Of a stretch of DNA of 64,000 nt, positions 1 to 11,400 are shown piece after piece. The DNA comes from Metopolophium dirhodum. Lineage: Eukaryota > Arthropoda > Insecta > Hemiptera > Aphididae. The position numbers and the translations under genes were made by a program. Where the stretch lies: positions 9,486,001-9,550,000 of the forward strand of contig NC_083566.1 of the NCBI RefSeq assembly GCF_019925205.1, in the 5' to 3' direction. The notes beneath the pieces were generated by a model. That model was given only the letters and a program-made list of their open reading frames with translations. It did not search any database and had not been told where the DNA came from. The first letter of the stretch is position 1. Each line of letters opens with the position of its first letter.

Positions 1-874
1 AGTGCATAGCAATACACTAATAGATTATAATTGAAAAAACAAACCAATGAACATAATATGGTTCATGTAATAAATAATTGTATGAATACAAAACAAATAC
101 ATAGTAATAACTATTAATACCAGGTACAGAACAATAATACAAAAAATTATATAGTGAGGGCTCCCCCGGTCCCAACAACCAGCGAGTCGTGATGTATACA
201 AAGTTTAAAAACGTGCAACACGCCAAAATAATTAACAGGTGGGTTGGGTCTATGAGCTAGATGCGTCGTTTTAGGGAGCACAGTGCTTACATGTAACACA
301 AAAGGACGCAACAACATTTATCAATTTAAGTTATTGGTGGGTGATAAAGCCACCGTGGACATAATAAATTATGCCACTCATTCCTTTCCGGCGGACAATT
401 ATTTGCCGCACTGCATACCTTGGTATCGGGCCTATCCCGGGTCCCGCAGACGTGGAACGAAACGAAGAACTAACATACAATGAGGCGGGACACAACAACC
501 ATTGCAATTGACGACCAAGGTGCCGCGAGACACACGAGACCGACGCTACGTACAATCGGTTTTTAACAAGGTGCAGATATAAATCCTGCGACTAAAAACA
601 TATTTTTTGATTGATTTGTGAGGGCCAATTACCCAAAACACGATCATTTTCACGCTTATCCACGGGTGTAATGACGACGGCGACCGCGCGTATCGAAGAC
701 GGCGGCGCACAGGTATACCGACACATAATATACCGACATCGGCGGGCACGCAAAACGATGACGGTCCTTATTTCGCAAAAACATTGATAATAACATTAAT
801 AACAGAGACAAAAAGAAACACGGCTGGCAGCACAGCCTACGGTGGCGAACGACCGGGGGTAAGCCACCTCGTGA

Positions 875-891
875 GCTTCGGCATCCGAAGC
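875..891. repeat. Short GC-rich perfect hairpin
   Basis: GCTTCGG (875-881) and CCGAAGC (885-891) are perfect inverted arms around the three-base loop CAT. The hairpin lies in the only CpG-rich stretch of the flank. No T-run follows it and no RNA family is recognised, so no function is assigned. Confidence 0.5.
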
Positions 892-1136
892 GCAGCTTTG
901 AGGGCGTATGCCGAAACTACGGTTGCGCGAATACGCGTCTGTGTTTGAACAGGGGCCATGGTACAAGTGCCGTCCATAAATATCATAACATATATTATAT
1001 TAGAAATACAAACTTAATATTTCACTAACAGTAAATATTATAAAACAATATTACGAAATGTACTATACTCATATTATATTATGATTGTAATAGTTATACA
1101 AACTCTTGAATTAAGAGTTATATGAGGATTTAATTA

Positions 1137-1153
1137 ATTTCCTAAAAGGAAAT
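1137..1153. repeat. Short AT-rich perfect hairpin
   Basis: ATTTCCT (1137-1143) and AGGAAAT (1147-1153) pair around AAA. A second small inverted repeat, AACTCTT and AAGAGTT, sits just upstream at 1101-1119. Both are short enough to arise by chance in AT-rich DNA. Confidence 0.35.
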
Positions 1154-1468
1154 GCCTCAATGTTGCCTCAGTAGGTCGAGGGACCGTAGTTAAAGTGACG
1201 TCCACCAATAAAGTTCCAGAAAAAAAAAAAAAACGATTAATTCAAATATATAGAAGGTACTTCATATACTATCATAAACTTTTATCAAAGTATGATTGTG
1301 TTAGTCACGGTCTTGTGTAAATGATATTGTCTTATGTTTTCCCAATCTAATTATACAAAATACTTAAAATTAATGAAATCACAAATATTAATACAATAGA
1401 GAGACTGTGCATTGATTTACAAATTTGTCTTAAATTTACCTTTTGTATAGAGAATATGAAGGTGGGCT

Positions 1469-1478
1469 GGGCTCCATC
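1469..1478. repeat. Left target-site duplication of the hairpin MITE
   Basis: GGGCTCCATC occurs here and again at 1682-1691, immediately outside both ends of the hairpin element and in the same orientation. A preceding T on both sides makes an 11-bp reading possible, but the inverted-repeat ends favour 10 bp. Confidence 0.7.
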
Positions 1479-1681
1479 ATAGATAATAAAGATATGGATA
1501 GGACAAAATGGTCTTATCAGCGGTCTTCGAGGGGAACAATTGAGGCCAAATAAAGTATACCTATATCGAGTATCGAGTATCGACTATCAATATAAAGGAG
1601 CCTCAATTGACTTCCCCTCCGGGAACGCGGCCTCAAATGTATTTAACATAGGCGTGGCCTATCCATATTTTTATTATCTAT
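1479..1681. mobile_element. 203-bp hairpin MITE with 10-bp target-site duplication
   Basis: The element begins ATAGATAATAAAGATATGG and ends with the near-perfect reverse complement, finishing TTTATTATCTAT. The inverted homology continues inward: the GGATAGG and GAGGGGAA...CAATTGAGGC blocks of the left arm (to about 1546) are mirrored at about 1600-1660. This leaves a loop of about 50 bp, so the element is almost entirely stem. It is flanked by a perfect direct repeat GGGCTCCATC at 1469-1478 and 1682-1691, as expected for a target-site duplication. Its size and lack of coding sequence make it a non-autonomous DNA transposon. A 9-11 bp duplication is typical of Mutator-like elements, but superfamily assignment is inference. 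An open frame that crosses it (1540-1734) starts at TTG and is not a gene. Confidence 0.75.
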
Positions 1682-1691
1682 GGGCTCCATC

Positions 1692-2577
1692 CATAGCATG
1701 GATTAAGGTGTCAAAAATCAAAGGATCAACTTGATAATCAAACACTTAAGTTCAGCAACCTGCAACTCAGGATCTCTTTATTCAAAGTGTCCTAATAAGT
1801 CATAAGAAGGTTAGTTAGGTAAACCTATGGTTAGTTGAAGCTATGGTGATGATAGACGAATATCATCACTGGTCGTGGGCTTTGCGATAATATTTTCCTA
1901 CTAACTATCAAGGTATTCGATATTGTAAACATAACAATGAAAAAAAATATTTAAATATTATTAATTTGGTCAGATTAGGTTAGGTTAGGATAGGACAGGA
2001 AATTAGATGTTAACTAATTATCATAGTTTTTAACACGGTCTTAATGACTGTCAGCTAGAGTTGTACCAGTATAGTTATTAAAAACAGCCAACATTAATTA
2101 ATGATGTTTTTACCACAACAAATTATAAAATATAACAAAATATTATTTTATTAGGATTTTATAAGGTTTTCAATACCTGTGAGTTTTTGTAAATAGAAAA
2201 TGTATGAAATCAATAGTTTTAATTTAAAATATTGTTTTGTGTTTTAATATCCTATTGTCAAAGAATTCTCAAGGTTTCCTCCCCACATTTCTTTACATTG
2301 TACTAAGTCTAATTTTTTTCCGCACATATTTACAAAGACTAAAGCAGATATCTGACTATGTTTTTATTTGCATTTAGACTTTATAGTTTGTAATTTAATA
2401 TTGACTGTAGACCCAGCCAAACACAATATTATTTTAAATTAAACATTATTTTATGTCCTTCATAAATTACAATCACATAGTAGAGTCCGTGCAGGAACTT
2501 TTTCTCATTTAATTTTTTTGCATCCTTTATAAATTACATTCATTTTTATACATTTTCTAATACTTATATATAAACTG
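1692..2577. other. AT-rich flank between MITE and satellite, no gene
   Basis: This is AT-rich sequence with no open frame of note and no recognised repeat except a short TTAGG run at 1975-1989. From about 2100 it is nearly all A and T. The satellite begins at 2578, when the text turns into ATGTGTTTTCCTACAG, a phrase that then recurs about every 240 bp. Confidence 0.6.
1975..1989 (+). repeat. Three TTAGG units (insect-type telomere motif)
   Basis: Three perfect TTAGG units in a row are followed by degenerate ATAGG and ACAGG. TTAGG is the canonical telomere repeat of most insects, but three units are too few to be a telomere. This is a short interstitial motif or a chance occurrence. Confidence 0.4.
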
Positions 2578-2925
2578 TCTAATGTGTTTTCCTACAGCGT
2601 AATTTTTTTCTAAATTTATTTTTATTTTCTAAAATGCATTGGCCTGCGGGCGTCAACACCTTCCTTCAATTTTTTTTTTAGTAATACTGTAACTAGTTGA
2701 ATTTTTTGTATATACTTTTTGAACATTGACAACCTTATGCCCTCTGAGTAACACATCATTAATTAAATTAATGTTTTGAATAGTTTTTTCTGTTTCAGAT
2801 TCTGGACATTTTAGTTTGTAGTTTGTTATGAGTTTTCACACAATATAATTTATTTAAAATTTTATTTGTTTTCTAAAATGCATTTGCCTGCGGGCGCCAA
2901 CACCCTCCTTCAATTTTTTTTTTTT
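2578..2925 (-). repeat. Degenerate edge monomers of array 1
   Basis: The first partial monomer and the C-type monomer after it carry private changes: CAGCGTAA for CAGTATAA, GCATTGGCCTGC for GCATTTGCCTGC, GGCGTCAACACC for GGCGCCAACACC, and TTTCAGATTCTGG for TTTAAGATTCTGG. Edge monomers of satellites commonly decay because they escape homogenisation, which fits this as the true array border. Confidence 0.7.
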
Positions 2926-3204
2926 TTATGTAACTAGTTGAATTTTTTTATTGACTTGAATATTGACAACCTGAAGCCCAAAAAATAATCCATCATTAAT
3001 GAAATAAAAATATTGAATAGTTATGCTGTTTAAGATGCCAGGCATTTTAGTTGAAACTATGACATGTGTTTTCCTACAGTTTAATTTTTTACTCAATTTT
3101 TTTTTGTTTTCCAAAATGCATTTGCCTGCGGGCGCCAACACCTTCCTTAAATTTTTTTTTTTTTTATGTAATTAATTGAATTTTTTTATTGACTGAATCT
3201 TGAT

Positions 3205-3213
3205 AACCTGACG
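3205..3213 (-). other. Uninterrupted (empty) copy of the foldback insertion site
   Basis: On the minus strand this reads CGTCAGGTT once, inside GAGGGCGTCAGGTTATCAAG. At 56327-59559 the same phrase is split: CGTCAGGTT, then the 3,215-bp element, then CGTCAGGTT again, then GTCAAG. The surrounding monomer is an unusual chimera containing TAGTAATTTTTAGTTCATTA on the minus strand, which I saw only here and beside the element copies. It is therefore a paralogous pre-insertion site. Confidence 0.85.
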
Positions 3214-3641
3214 CCCTCTGAATAATCCATCAGTAATGAACTAAAAATTACTAAAATATACTTTTTGAACATTGACAACCTGATGCCCTCTGAAAAATCC
3301 ATCATAAATTAAATAAATATTTTGAATAGTTTTTCTGTTTAAGATGCCAGACATTTTAGTTGAAACTATGTCATGTGTTTTCCTACAGTATAATTATTTT
3401 CTCAATTTTTTTTTGTTTTGTAAAATGCATTTGCCTGCGGGAGCCAACACCTTCCTTCAATTTTTTTTTTAGTTATAATGTAACTAGTTGAATTTTTTCA
3501 TTGACTTGAATATTGACAACCTGAAGCCCAAAAAATAATCCATCATTAATGAAATAAAAATGTTGAATAGTTTTGCTGTTTAAGATGCCAGGCATTTTAG
3601 TTGAAACTATGTCATGTGTTTTCCTACAGTATAATTTTTTT

Positions 3642-6044
3642 CTAAATTTTTTTTTGTTTTCTAAAATGCATTTGCCTGCGGGCGCCAACACCTTCCTTCA
3701 ATTTTTTTTTTATGTAACTAGTTGAATTTTTGGTAAAAAATTTGTGAACATTGACAACCTGATGCCCTCTAAATAATCCATCATTAATTAAATAAATATT
3801 TTGAATAGTTTTTCTGTTTAAGATGCCAGGCATTTTAGTTGAAACTATGTCATGTGTTTTCCTACAGTATAATTTTTTTCTAAATTTTTTTTTGTTTTCT
3901 AAAATGCATTTGCCTGCGGGCGCCAACACCTTCCTTCAATTTTTTTTTTATGTAACTAGTTGAATTTTTGGTAAAAAATTTGTGAACATTGACAACCTGA
4001 TGCCCTCTAAATAATCCATCATTAATTAAATAAATATTTTGAATAGTTTTTCTGTTTAAGATGCCAGGCATTTTAGTTGAAACTATGTCATGTGTTTTCC
4101 TACAGTATAATTATTATCTAAATTTTTTTTTGTTTTCTAAAATGCATTTGCCTGCAGGCGCCAACACCTTCCTTCAATTTTTTTTTTTTATGTAACTAGT
4201 TGAATTTTTGGTAAAAAATTTGTGAACATTGACAACCTGAAGCCCAAAAAATAATCCATCATTAATTAAATAAATATTTTGAATAGTTTTTCTGTTTAAG
4301 ATGCCAGGCATTTTAGTTGAAACTATGTCATGTGTTTTCCTACAGTATAATTTTTTTCTAATTTTTTTTTTGTTTTCTAAAATGCATTTGCCTGCGGGCG
4401 CCAACACTTTCCTTCAATTTTTTTTTTAGTAATAATGTAACTAGTTGAATTTTTTGTATATACTTTTTGAACATTGACAACCTTATGCCCTCTGAGTAAC
4501 ACATCATTAATTAAATTAATATTTTGAATAGTTTTTTCTGTTTAAGATTCTGGACATTTTAGTTGAAACTATGTCATGTGTTTTCCTACAGTATAATTAT
4601 TATCTAAATTTTTTTTTGTTTTCTAAAATGCATTTGCCTGCAGGCGCCAACACCTTCCTTCAATTTTTTTTTTTTATGTAACTAGTTGAATTTTTGGTAA
4701 AAAATTTGTGAACATTGACAACCTGAAGCCCAAAAAATAATCCATCATTAATGAAATAAAAATGTTGAATAGTTTTGCTGTTTAAGATGCCAGGCATTTT
4801 AGTTGAAACTATGTCATGTGTTTTCCTACAGTATAATTTTTTTCTAAATTTTTTTTTGTTTTCTAAAATGCATTTGCCTGCGGGCGCCAACACCTTCCTT
4901 CAATTTTTTTTTTATGTAACTAGTTGAATTTTTGGTAAAAAATTTGTGAACATTGACAACCTGATGCCCTCTAAATAATCCATCATTAATTAAATAAATA
5001 TTTTGAATAGTTTTTCTGTTTAAGATGCCAGGCATTTTAGTTGAAACTATGTCATGTGTTTTCCTACAGTATAATTTTTTTCTAAATTTTTTTTTGTTTT
5101 CTAAAATGCATTTGCCTGCGGGCGCCAACACCTTCCTTCAATTTTTTTTTTATGTAACTAGTTGAATTTTTGGTAAAAAATTTGTGAACATTGACAACCT
5201 GATGCCCTCTAAATAATCCATCATTAATTAAATAAATATTTTGAATAGTTTTTCTGTTTAAGATGCCAGGCATTTTAGTTGAAACTATGTCATGTGTTTT
5301 CCTACAGTATAATTATTATCTAAATTTTTTTTTGTTTTCTAAAATGCATTTGCCTGCAGGCGCCAACACCTTCCTTCAATTTTTTTTTTTTATGTAACTA
5401 GTTGAATTTTTGGTAAAAAATTTGTGAACATTGACAACCTGAAGCCCAAAAAATAATCCATCATTAATGAAATAAAAATGTTGAATAGTTTTGCTGTTTA
5501 AGATGCCAGGCATTTTAGTTGAAAGTATGTCATGTGTTTTCCTACAGTATAATTTTTTACTCAATTTTTTTTTGTTTTCTAAAATGCATTTGCCTGTGGG
5601 CGCCAACACCTTCCTTCAATTTTTTTTTTTTTATGTAACTATAGTTAAATTTTTGGTAAAAAATTTGTGAACATTGACAACCTGATGCCCTCTAAATAAT
5701 CCATCATTAATTAAATAAATATTTTGAATAGTTTTTCTGTTTAAGATGCCAGGCATTTTAGTTGAAACTATGTCATGTGTTTTCCTACAGTATAATTTTT
5801 TTCTAAATTTTTTTTTGTTTTCTAAAATGCATTTGCCTGCGGGCGCCAACACCTTCCTTCAATTTTCTTTTTTATGTAACTAGTTGAATTTTTGGTAAAA
5901 AATTTGTGAACATTGACAACCTGATGCCCTCTAAATAATCCATCATTAATTAAATAAATATTTTGAATAGTTTTTCTGTTTAAGATGCCAGGCATTTTAG
6001 TTGAAACTATGTCATGTGTTTTCCTACAGTATAATTTTTTTCTA
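3642..6044 (-). repeat. Five-monomer unit (1,202 bp) in two tandem copies
   Basis: The monomer series starting at 3642 recurs at 4844, offset 1,202 bp (five monomers), with the same order of B, B, B-with-CCTGCAGG and C-like monomers. The exact end points lie within repeated sequence and are approximate. Confidence 0.55.
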
Positions 6045-7000
6045 ATTTTTTTTTTGTTTTCTAAAATGCATTTGCCTGCGGGCGCCAACACTTTCCTTCA
6101 ATTTTTTTTTTAGTAATAATGTAACTAGTTGAATTTTTTGTATATACTTTTTGAACATTGACAACCTTATGCCCTCTGAGTAACACATCATTAATTAAAT
6201 TAATATTTTGAATAGTTTTTTCTGTTTAAGATTCTGGACATTTTAGTTGAAACTATGTCATGTGTTTTCCTACAGTATAATTATTATCTAAATTTTTTTT
6301 TGTTTTCTAAAATGCATTTGCCTGCAGGCGCCAACACCTTCCTTCAATTTTTTTTTTTTATGTAACTAGTTGAATTTTTGGTAAAAAATTTGTGAACATT
6401 GACAACCTGAAGCCCAAAAAATAATCCATCATTAATGAAATAAAAATGTTGAATAGTTTTGCTGTTTAAGATGCCAGGCATTTTAGTTGAAAGTATGTCA
6501 TGTGTTTTCCTACAGTATAATTTTTTACTCAATTTTTTTTTTGTTTTCTAAAATGCATTTGCCTGCGGGCGCCAACACCTTCCTTCAATTTTTTTTTTTT
6601 TATGTAACTATAGTTAAATTTTTGGTAAAAAATTAGTGAACATTGACAACCTGATGCCCTCTAAATAATCCATCATTAATTAAGTAAATATTTTGAATAG
6701 TTTTTCTGTTTAAGATGCCAGGCATTTTAGTTGAAACTATGTCATGTGTTTTCCTACAGTATAATTTTTTTCTAAATTTTTTTTTGTTTTCTAAAATGCA
6801 TTTGCCTGCGGGCGCCAACACCTTCCTTCAATTTTCTTTTTTATGTAACTAGTTGAATTTTTGGTAAAAAATTTGTGAACATTGACAACCTGATGCCCTC
6901 TAAATAATCCATCATTAATTAAATAAATATTTTGAATAGTTTTTCTGTTTAAGATGCCAGGCATTTTAGTTGAAACTATGTCATGTGTTTTCCTACAGTA
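4820..7000 (-). repeat. Block repeated at 12.05-14.0 kb and 15.27-17.2 kb
   Basis: Successive monomers at 4844, 5082, 5376, 5631, 5822 and 6344 reappear in the same order 7,227 bp downstream (12071 to 13571). They appear a third time 3,219 bp after that. Shared rare marks include the TTTTCTTTTTTATG tract and the CCTGCAGG boxes. Borders are approximate. Confidence 0.65.
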
Positions 7001-7970
7001 TAATTTTTTTCTAATTTTTTTTTTTGTTTTCTAAAATGCATTTGCCTGCGGGCGCCAACACTTTCCTTCAATTTTTTTTTTAGTAATAATGTAACTAGTT
7101 GAATTTTTTGTATATACTTTTTGAACATTGACAACCTTATGCCCTCTGAGTAACACATCATTAATTAAATTAATATTTTGAATAGTTTTTTCTGTTTAAG
7201 ATTCTGGACATTTTAGTTTGTAGTTTGTTATGTGTTTTCACACAATAAAATTTATTTAAAATTTTATTTGTTTTCTAAAATGCATTTGCCTGCGGGCGCC
7301 AACACCCTCCTTCAATTTTTTTTTTTTTATGTGACTAGTTGAATTTTTTCATTGACTTGAATATTGACAACCTAAAGCCCAAAAAATAATCCATCATTAA
7401 TGAAATAAAAATGTTGAATAGTTTTGCTGTTTAAGATGCCAGGCATTTTAGTTGAAAGTATGTCATGTGTTTTCCTACAGTATAAATTTTTACTCAATTT
7501 TTTTTTGTTTTCTAAAATGCATTTGCCTGCGGGCGCCAACACCTTCCTTCAATTTTTTTTTTTTTATGTAACTATAGTTAAATTTTTGGTAAAAAATTTG
7601 TGAACATTGACAACCTGATGCCCTCTAAATAATCCATCATTAATTAAATAAATATTTTGAATAGTTTTTCTGTTTAAGATGCCAGGCATTTTAGTTGAAA
7701 CTATGTCATGTGTTTTCCTACAGTATAATTTTTTTCTAAATTTTTTTTTGTTTTCTAAAATGCATTTGCCTGCGGGCGCCAACACCCTCCTTCAATTTTT
7801 TTTTTTTTTATGTGACTAGTTGAATTTTTTCATTGACTTGAATATTGACAACCTGAAGCCCAAAAAATAATCCATCATTAATGAAATAAAAATGTTGAAT
7901 AGTTTTGCTGTTTAAGATGCCAGGCATTTTAGTTGAAAGTATGTCATGTGTTTTCCTACAGTATAATTTA

Positions 7971-10900
7971 TTACTCAATTTTTTTTTGTTTTCTAAAATG
8001 CATTTGCCTGCGGGCGCCAACACCTTCCTTCAATTTTTTTTTTTTTATGTAACTAGTTGAATTTTTGGTAAAAAATTTGTGAACATTGACAACCTGATGC
8101 CATCTAAATAATCCATCATTAATTAAATAAATATTTTGAATAGTTTTTCTGTTTAAGATGCCAGGAATTTTAGTTGAAACTATGTCATGTGTTTTCCTAC
8201 AGTATAATTTTTTTCTAATTTTTTTTTTGTTTTCAAAAATGCATTTGCCTGCGGGCGCCAACACCTTCCTTCAATTTTTTTTTTAGTTATAATGTAACTA
8301 GTCGAATTATTTCATTGACTTGAATATTGACAACCTGAAGCCCAAAAAATAATCCATCATTAATGAAATAAAAATGTTGAATAGTTTTGCTGTTTAAGAT
8401 GCCAGGCATTTTAGTTGAAAGTATGTCATGTGTTTTCCTACAGTATAATTTTTTACTCAATTTTTTTTTGTTTTCTAAAATGCATTTGCCTGCGGGCGCC
8501 AACACCTTCCTTCAATTTTTTTTTTTTTATGTAACTATAGTTGAATTTTTGGTAAAAAAATTGTGAACATTGACAACCTGATGCCCTCTAAATAATCCAT
8601 CATTAATTAAATAAATATTTTGAATAGTTTTTCTGTTTAAGATGCCAGGCATTTTAGTTGAAACTATGTCATGTGTTTTCCTACACTATAATTTTTTTCT
8701 AATTTTTTTTTTGTTTTCTAAAATGCATTTGCCTGCGGGCGCCAACACTTTCCTTCAATTTTTTTTTTAGTAATAATGTAACTAGTTGAATTTTTTGTAT
8801 ATACTTTTTGAACATTGACAACCTTATGCCCTCTGAGTAACACATCATTAATTAAATTAATATTTTGAATAGTTTTTTCTGTTTAAGATTCTGGACATTT
8901 TAGTTTGTAGTTTGTTATGTGTTTTCACACAATAAAATTTATTTAAAATTTTATTTGTTTTCTAAAATGCATTTGCCTGCGGGCGCCAACACCCTCCTTC
9001 AATTTTTTTTTTTTTATGTGACTAGTTGAATTTTTTCATTGACTTGAATATTGACAACCTAAAGCCCAAAAAATAATCCATCATTAATGAAATAAAAATG
9101 TTGAATAGTTTTGCTGTTTAAGATGCCAGGCATTTTAGTTGAAAGTATGTCATGTGTTTTCCTACAGTATAAATTTTTACTCAATTTTTTTTTGTTTTCT
9201 AAAATGCATTTGCCTGCGGGCGCCAACACCTTCCTTCAATTTTTTTTTTTTTATGTAACTATAGTTAAATTTTTGGTAAAAAATTTGTGAACATTGACAA
9301 CCTGATGCCCTCTAAATAATCCATCATTAATTAAATAAATATTTTGAATAGTTTTTCTGTTTAAGATGCCAGGCATTTTAGTTGAAACTATGTCATGTGT
9401 TTTCCTACAGTATAATTTTTTTCTAAATTTTTTTTTGTTTTCTAAAATGCATTTGCCTGCGGGCGCCAACACCTTCCTTCAATTTTTTTTTTTATGTAAC
9501 TAGTTGAATTTTTGGTTAAAAAATTGTGAACATTGACAACCTGATGCCCTCTAAATAATCCATCATTAATTAAATAAATATTTTGAATAGTTTTTCTGTT
9601 TAAGATGCCAGGCATTTTAGTTGAAACTATGTCATGTGTTTTCCTACACTATAATTTTTTTCTAATTTTTTTTTTGTTTTCTAAAATGCATTTGCCTGCG
9701 GGCGCCAACACTTTCCTTCAATTTTTTTTTTAGTAATAATGTAACTAGTTGAATTTTTTGTATATACTTTTTGAACATTGACAACCTTATGCCCTCTGAG
9801 TAACACATCATTAATTAAATTAATATTTTGAATAGTTTTTTCTGTTTAAGATTCTGGACATTTTAGTTTGTAGTTTGTTATGTGTTTTCACACAATAAAA
9901 TTTATTTAAAATTTTATTTGTTTTCTAAAATGCATTTGCCTGCGGGCGCCAACACCCTCCTTCAATTTTTTTTTTTTTATGTGACTAGTTGAATTTTTTC
10001 ATTGACTTGAATATTGACAACCTAAAGCCCAAAAAATAATCCATCATTAATGAAATAAAAATGTTGAATAGTTTTGCTGTTTAAGATGCCAGGCATTTTA
10101 GTTGAAAGTATGTCATGTGTTTTCCTACAGTATAATTTTTACTCAATTTTTTTTTGTTTTCTAAAATGCATTTGCCTGCGGGCGCCAACACCTTCCTTCA
10201 ATTTTTTTTTTAGTTATAATGTAACTAGTTGAATTATTTCATTGACTTGAATATTGACAAACTGAAGCCCAAAAAATAATCCATCATTAATGAAATAAAA
10301 ATGTTGAATAGTTTTGCTGTTTAAGATGCCAGGCATTTTAGTTGAAAGTATGTCATGTGTTTTCCTACAGTATAATTTTTTACTCAATTTTTTTTTGTTT
10401 TTTAAAATGTATTTGCCTGCGGGCGCCAACACCTTCCTTCAATTTTTTTTTTTTTATGTAACTATAGTTGAATTTTTGGTAAAAAATTTGTGAACATTGA
10501 CAACCTGATGCCCTCTAAATAATCCATCATTAATTAAATAAATATTTTGAATAGTTTTTCTGTTTAAGATGCCAGGCATTTTAGTTGAAACTATGTCATG
10601 TGTTTTCCTACACTATAATTTTTTTCTAATTTTTTTTTTGTTTTCTAAAATGCATTTGCCTGCGGGCGCCAACACTTTCCTTAAATTTTTTTTTTAGTAA
10701 TAATGTACCTATTTGAATTTTTTGTATATACTTTTTGAACATTGACAACCTTATGACCTCTGAGTAACACATCATTAATTAAATTAATATTTTGAATAGT
10801 TTTTTCTGTTTAAGATTCTGGACATTTTAGTTTGTAGTTTGTTATGTGTTTTCACACAATATAATTTATTTAAAATTTTATTTGTTTTCTAAAATGCATT

Positions 10901-11400
10901 TACCTGCGGGCGCCAACACCTTCCTTCAATTTTTTTTTTTTTTATGTAACTAGTTGAATTTTTTCATTGACTTGAATATTGACAACCTGAAGCCCAAAAA
11001 ATAATCCATCATTAATGAAATAAAAATGTTAAATAGTTTTGCTGTTTAAGATGCCAGGCATTTTAGTTGAAACTATGACATGTGTTTTCCTACAGTTTAA
11101 TTTTTTACTCAATTTTTTTTTGTTTTCTAAAATGCATTTGCCTGCGGGCGCCAACACCTTCATTCAATTTTTTTTTTTTTATGTTACTAGTTGAATTTTT
11201 GGTAAAAAATTTGTGAACATTGACAACCTGATGCCCTCTAAATAATCCATCATTAATTAAATAAATATTTTGAATAGTTTTTCTGTTTAAGATGCCAGAC
11301 ATTTTAGTTGAAACTATGTCATGTGTTTTCCTACAGTATAATTATTTTCTCAATTTTTTTTTGTTTTGTAAAATGCATTTGCCTGCGGGAGCCAACACCT
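7971..11400 (-). repeat. Block A of a three-copy segmental series, with an extra 4-monomer expansion
   Basis: A rare mark, GATGCCATCTAAATAATCC (about 8098), and the next rare mark ACTAGTCGAATTATTTC (about 8298), recur together at about 18150 and 18354, and at about 25868 and 26070. A later mark, CTTATGACCTCTG, follows at about 10750, 19847 and 27561. In this copy the first and last marks are about 960 bp further apart than in the other two, so it gained (or the others lost) four monomers at about 9250-10214. Confidence 0.65.

Larger units (their letters stand above)
1..1468. other. Flanking DNA with no recognisable gene
   Basis: The DNA is AT-rich except for a CpG-rich patch at about 380-960. 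Open frames here are under 80 codons, most can only begin at GTG or TTG, and none resembles a family I know. Small features seen are a 7-bp hairpin at 875-891, an imperfect inverted repeat at 1101-1119, a 7-bp hairpin at 1137-1153 and an A14 run at 1220-1233. The CpG-rich patch could be the edge of a promoter or first exon, but no splice or start signal supports that. It is kept as non-coding flank. Confidence 0.6.

Noticed and set aside
283..749. Open frames in the CpG-rich left flank (283-483 plus, 331-555 minus, 546-749 minus).
   Set aside because: They overlap on opposite strands, start at GTG or TTG, are under 75 codons and show no recognisable domain.
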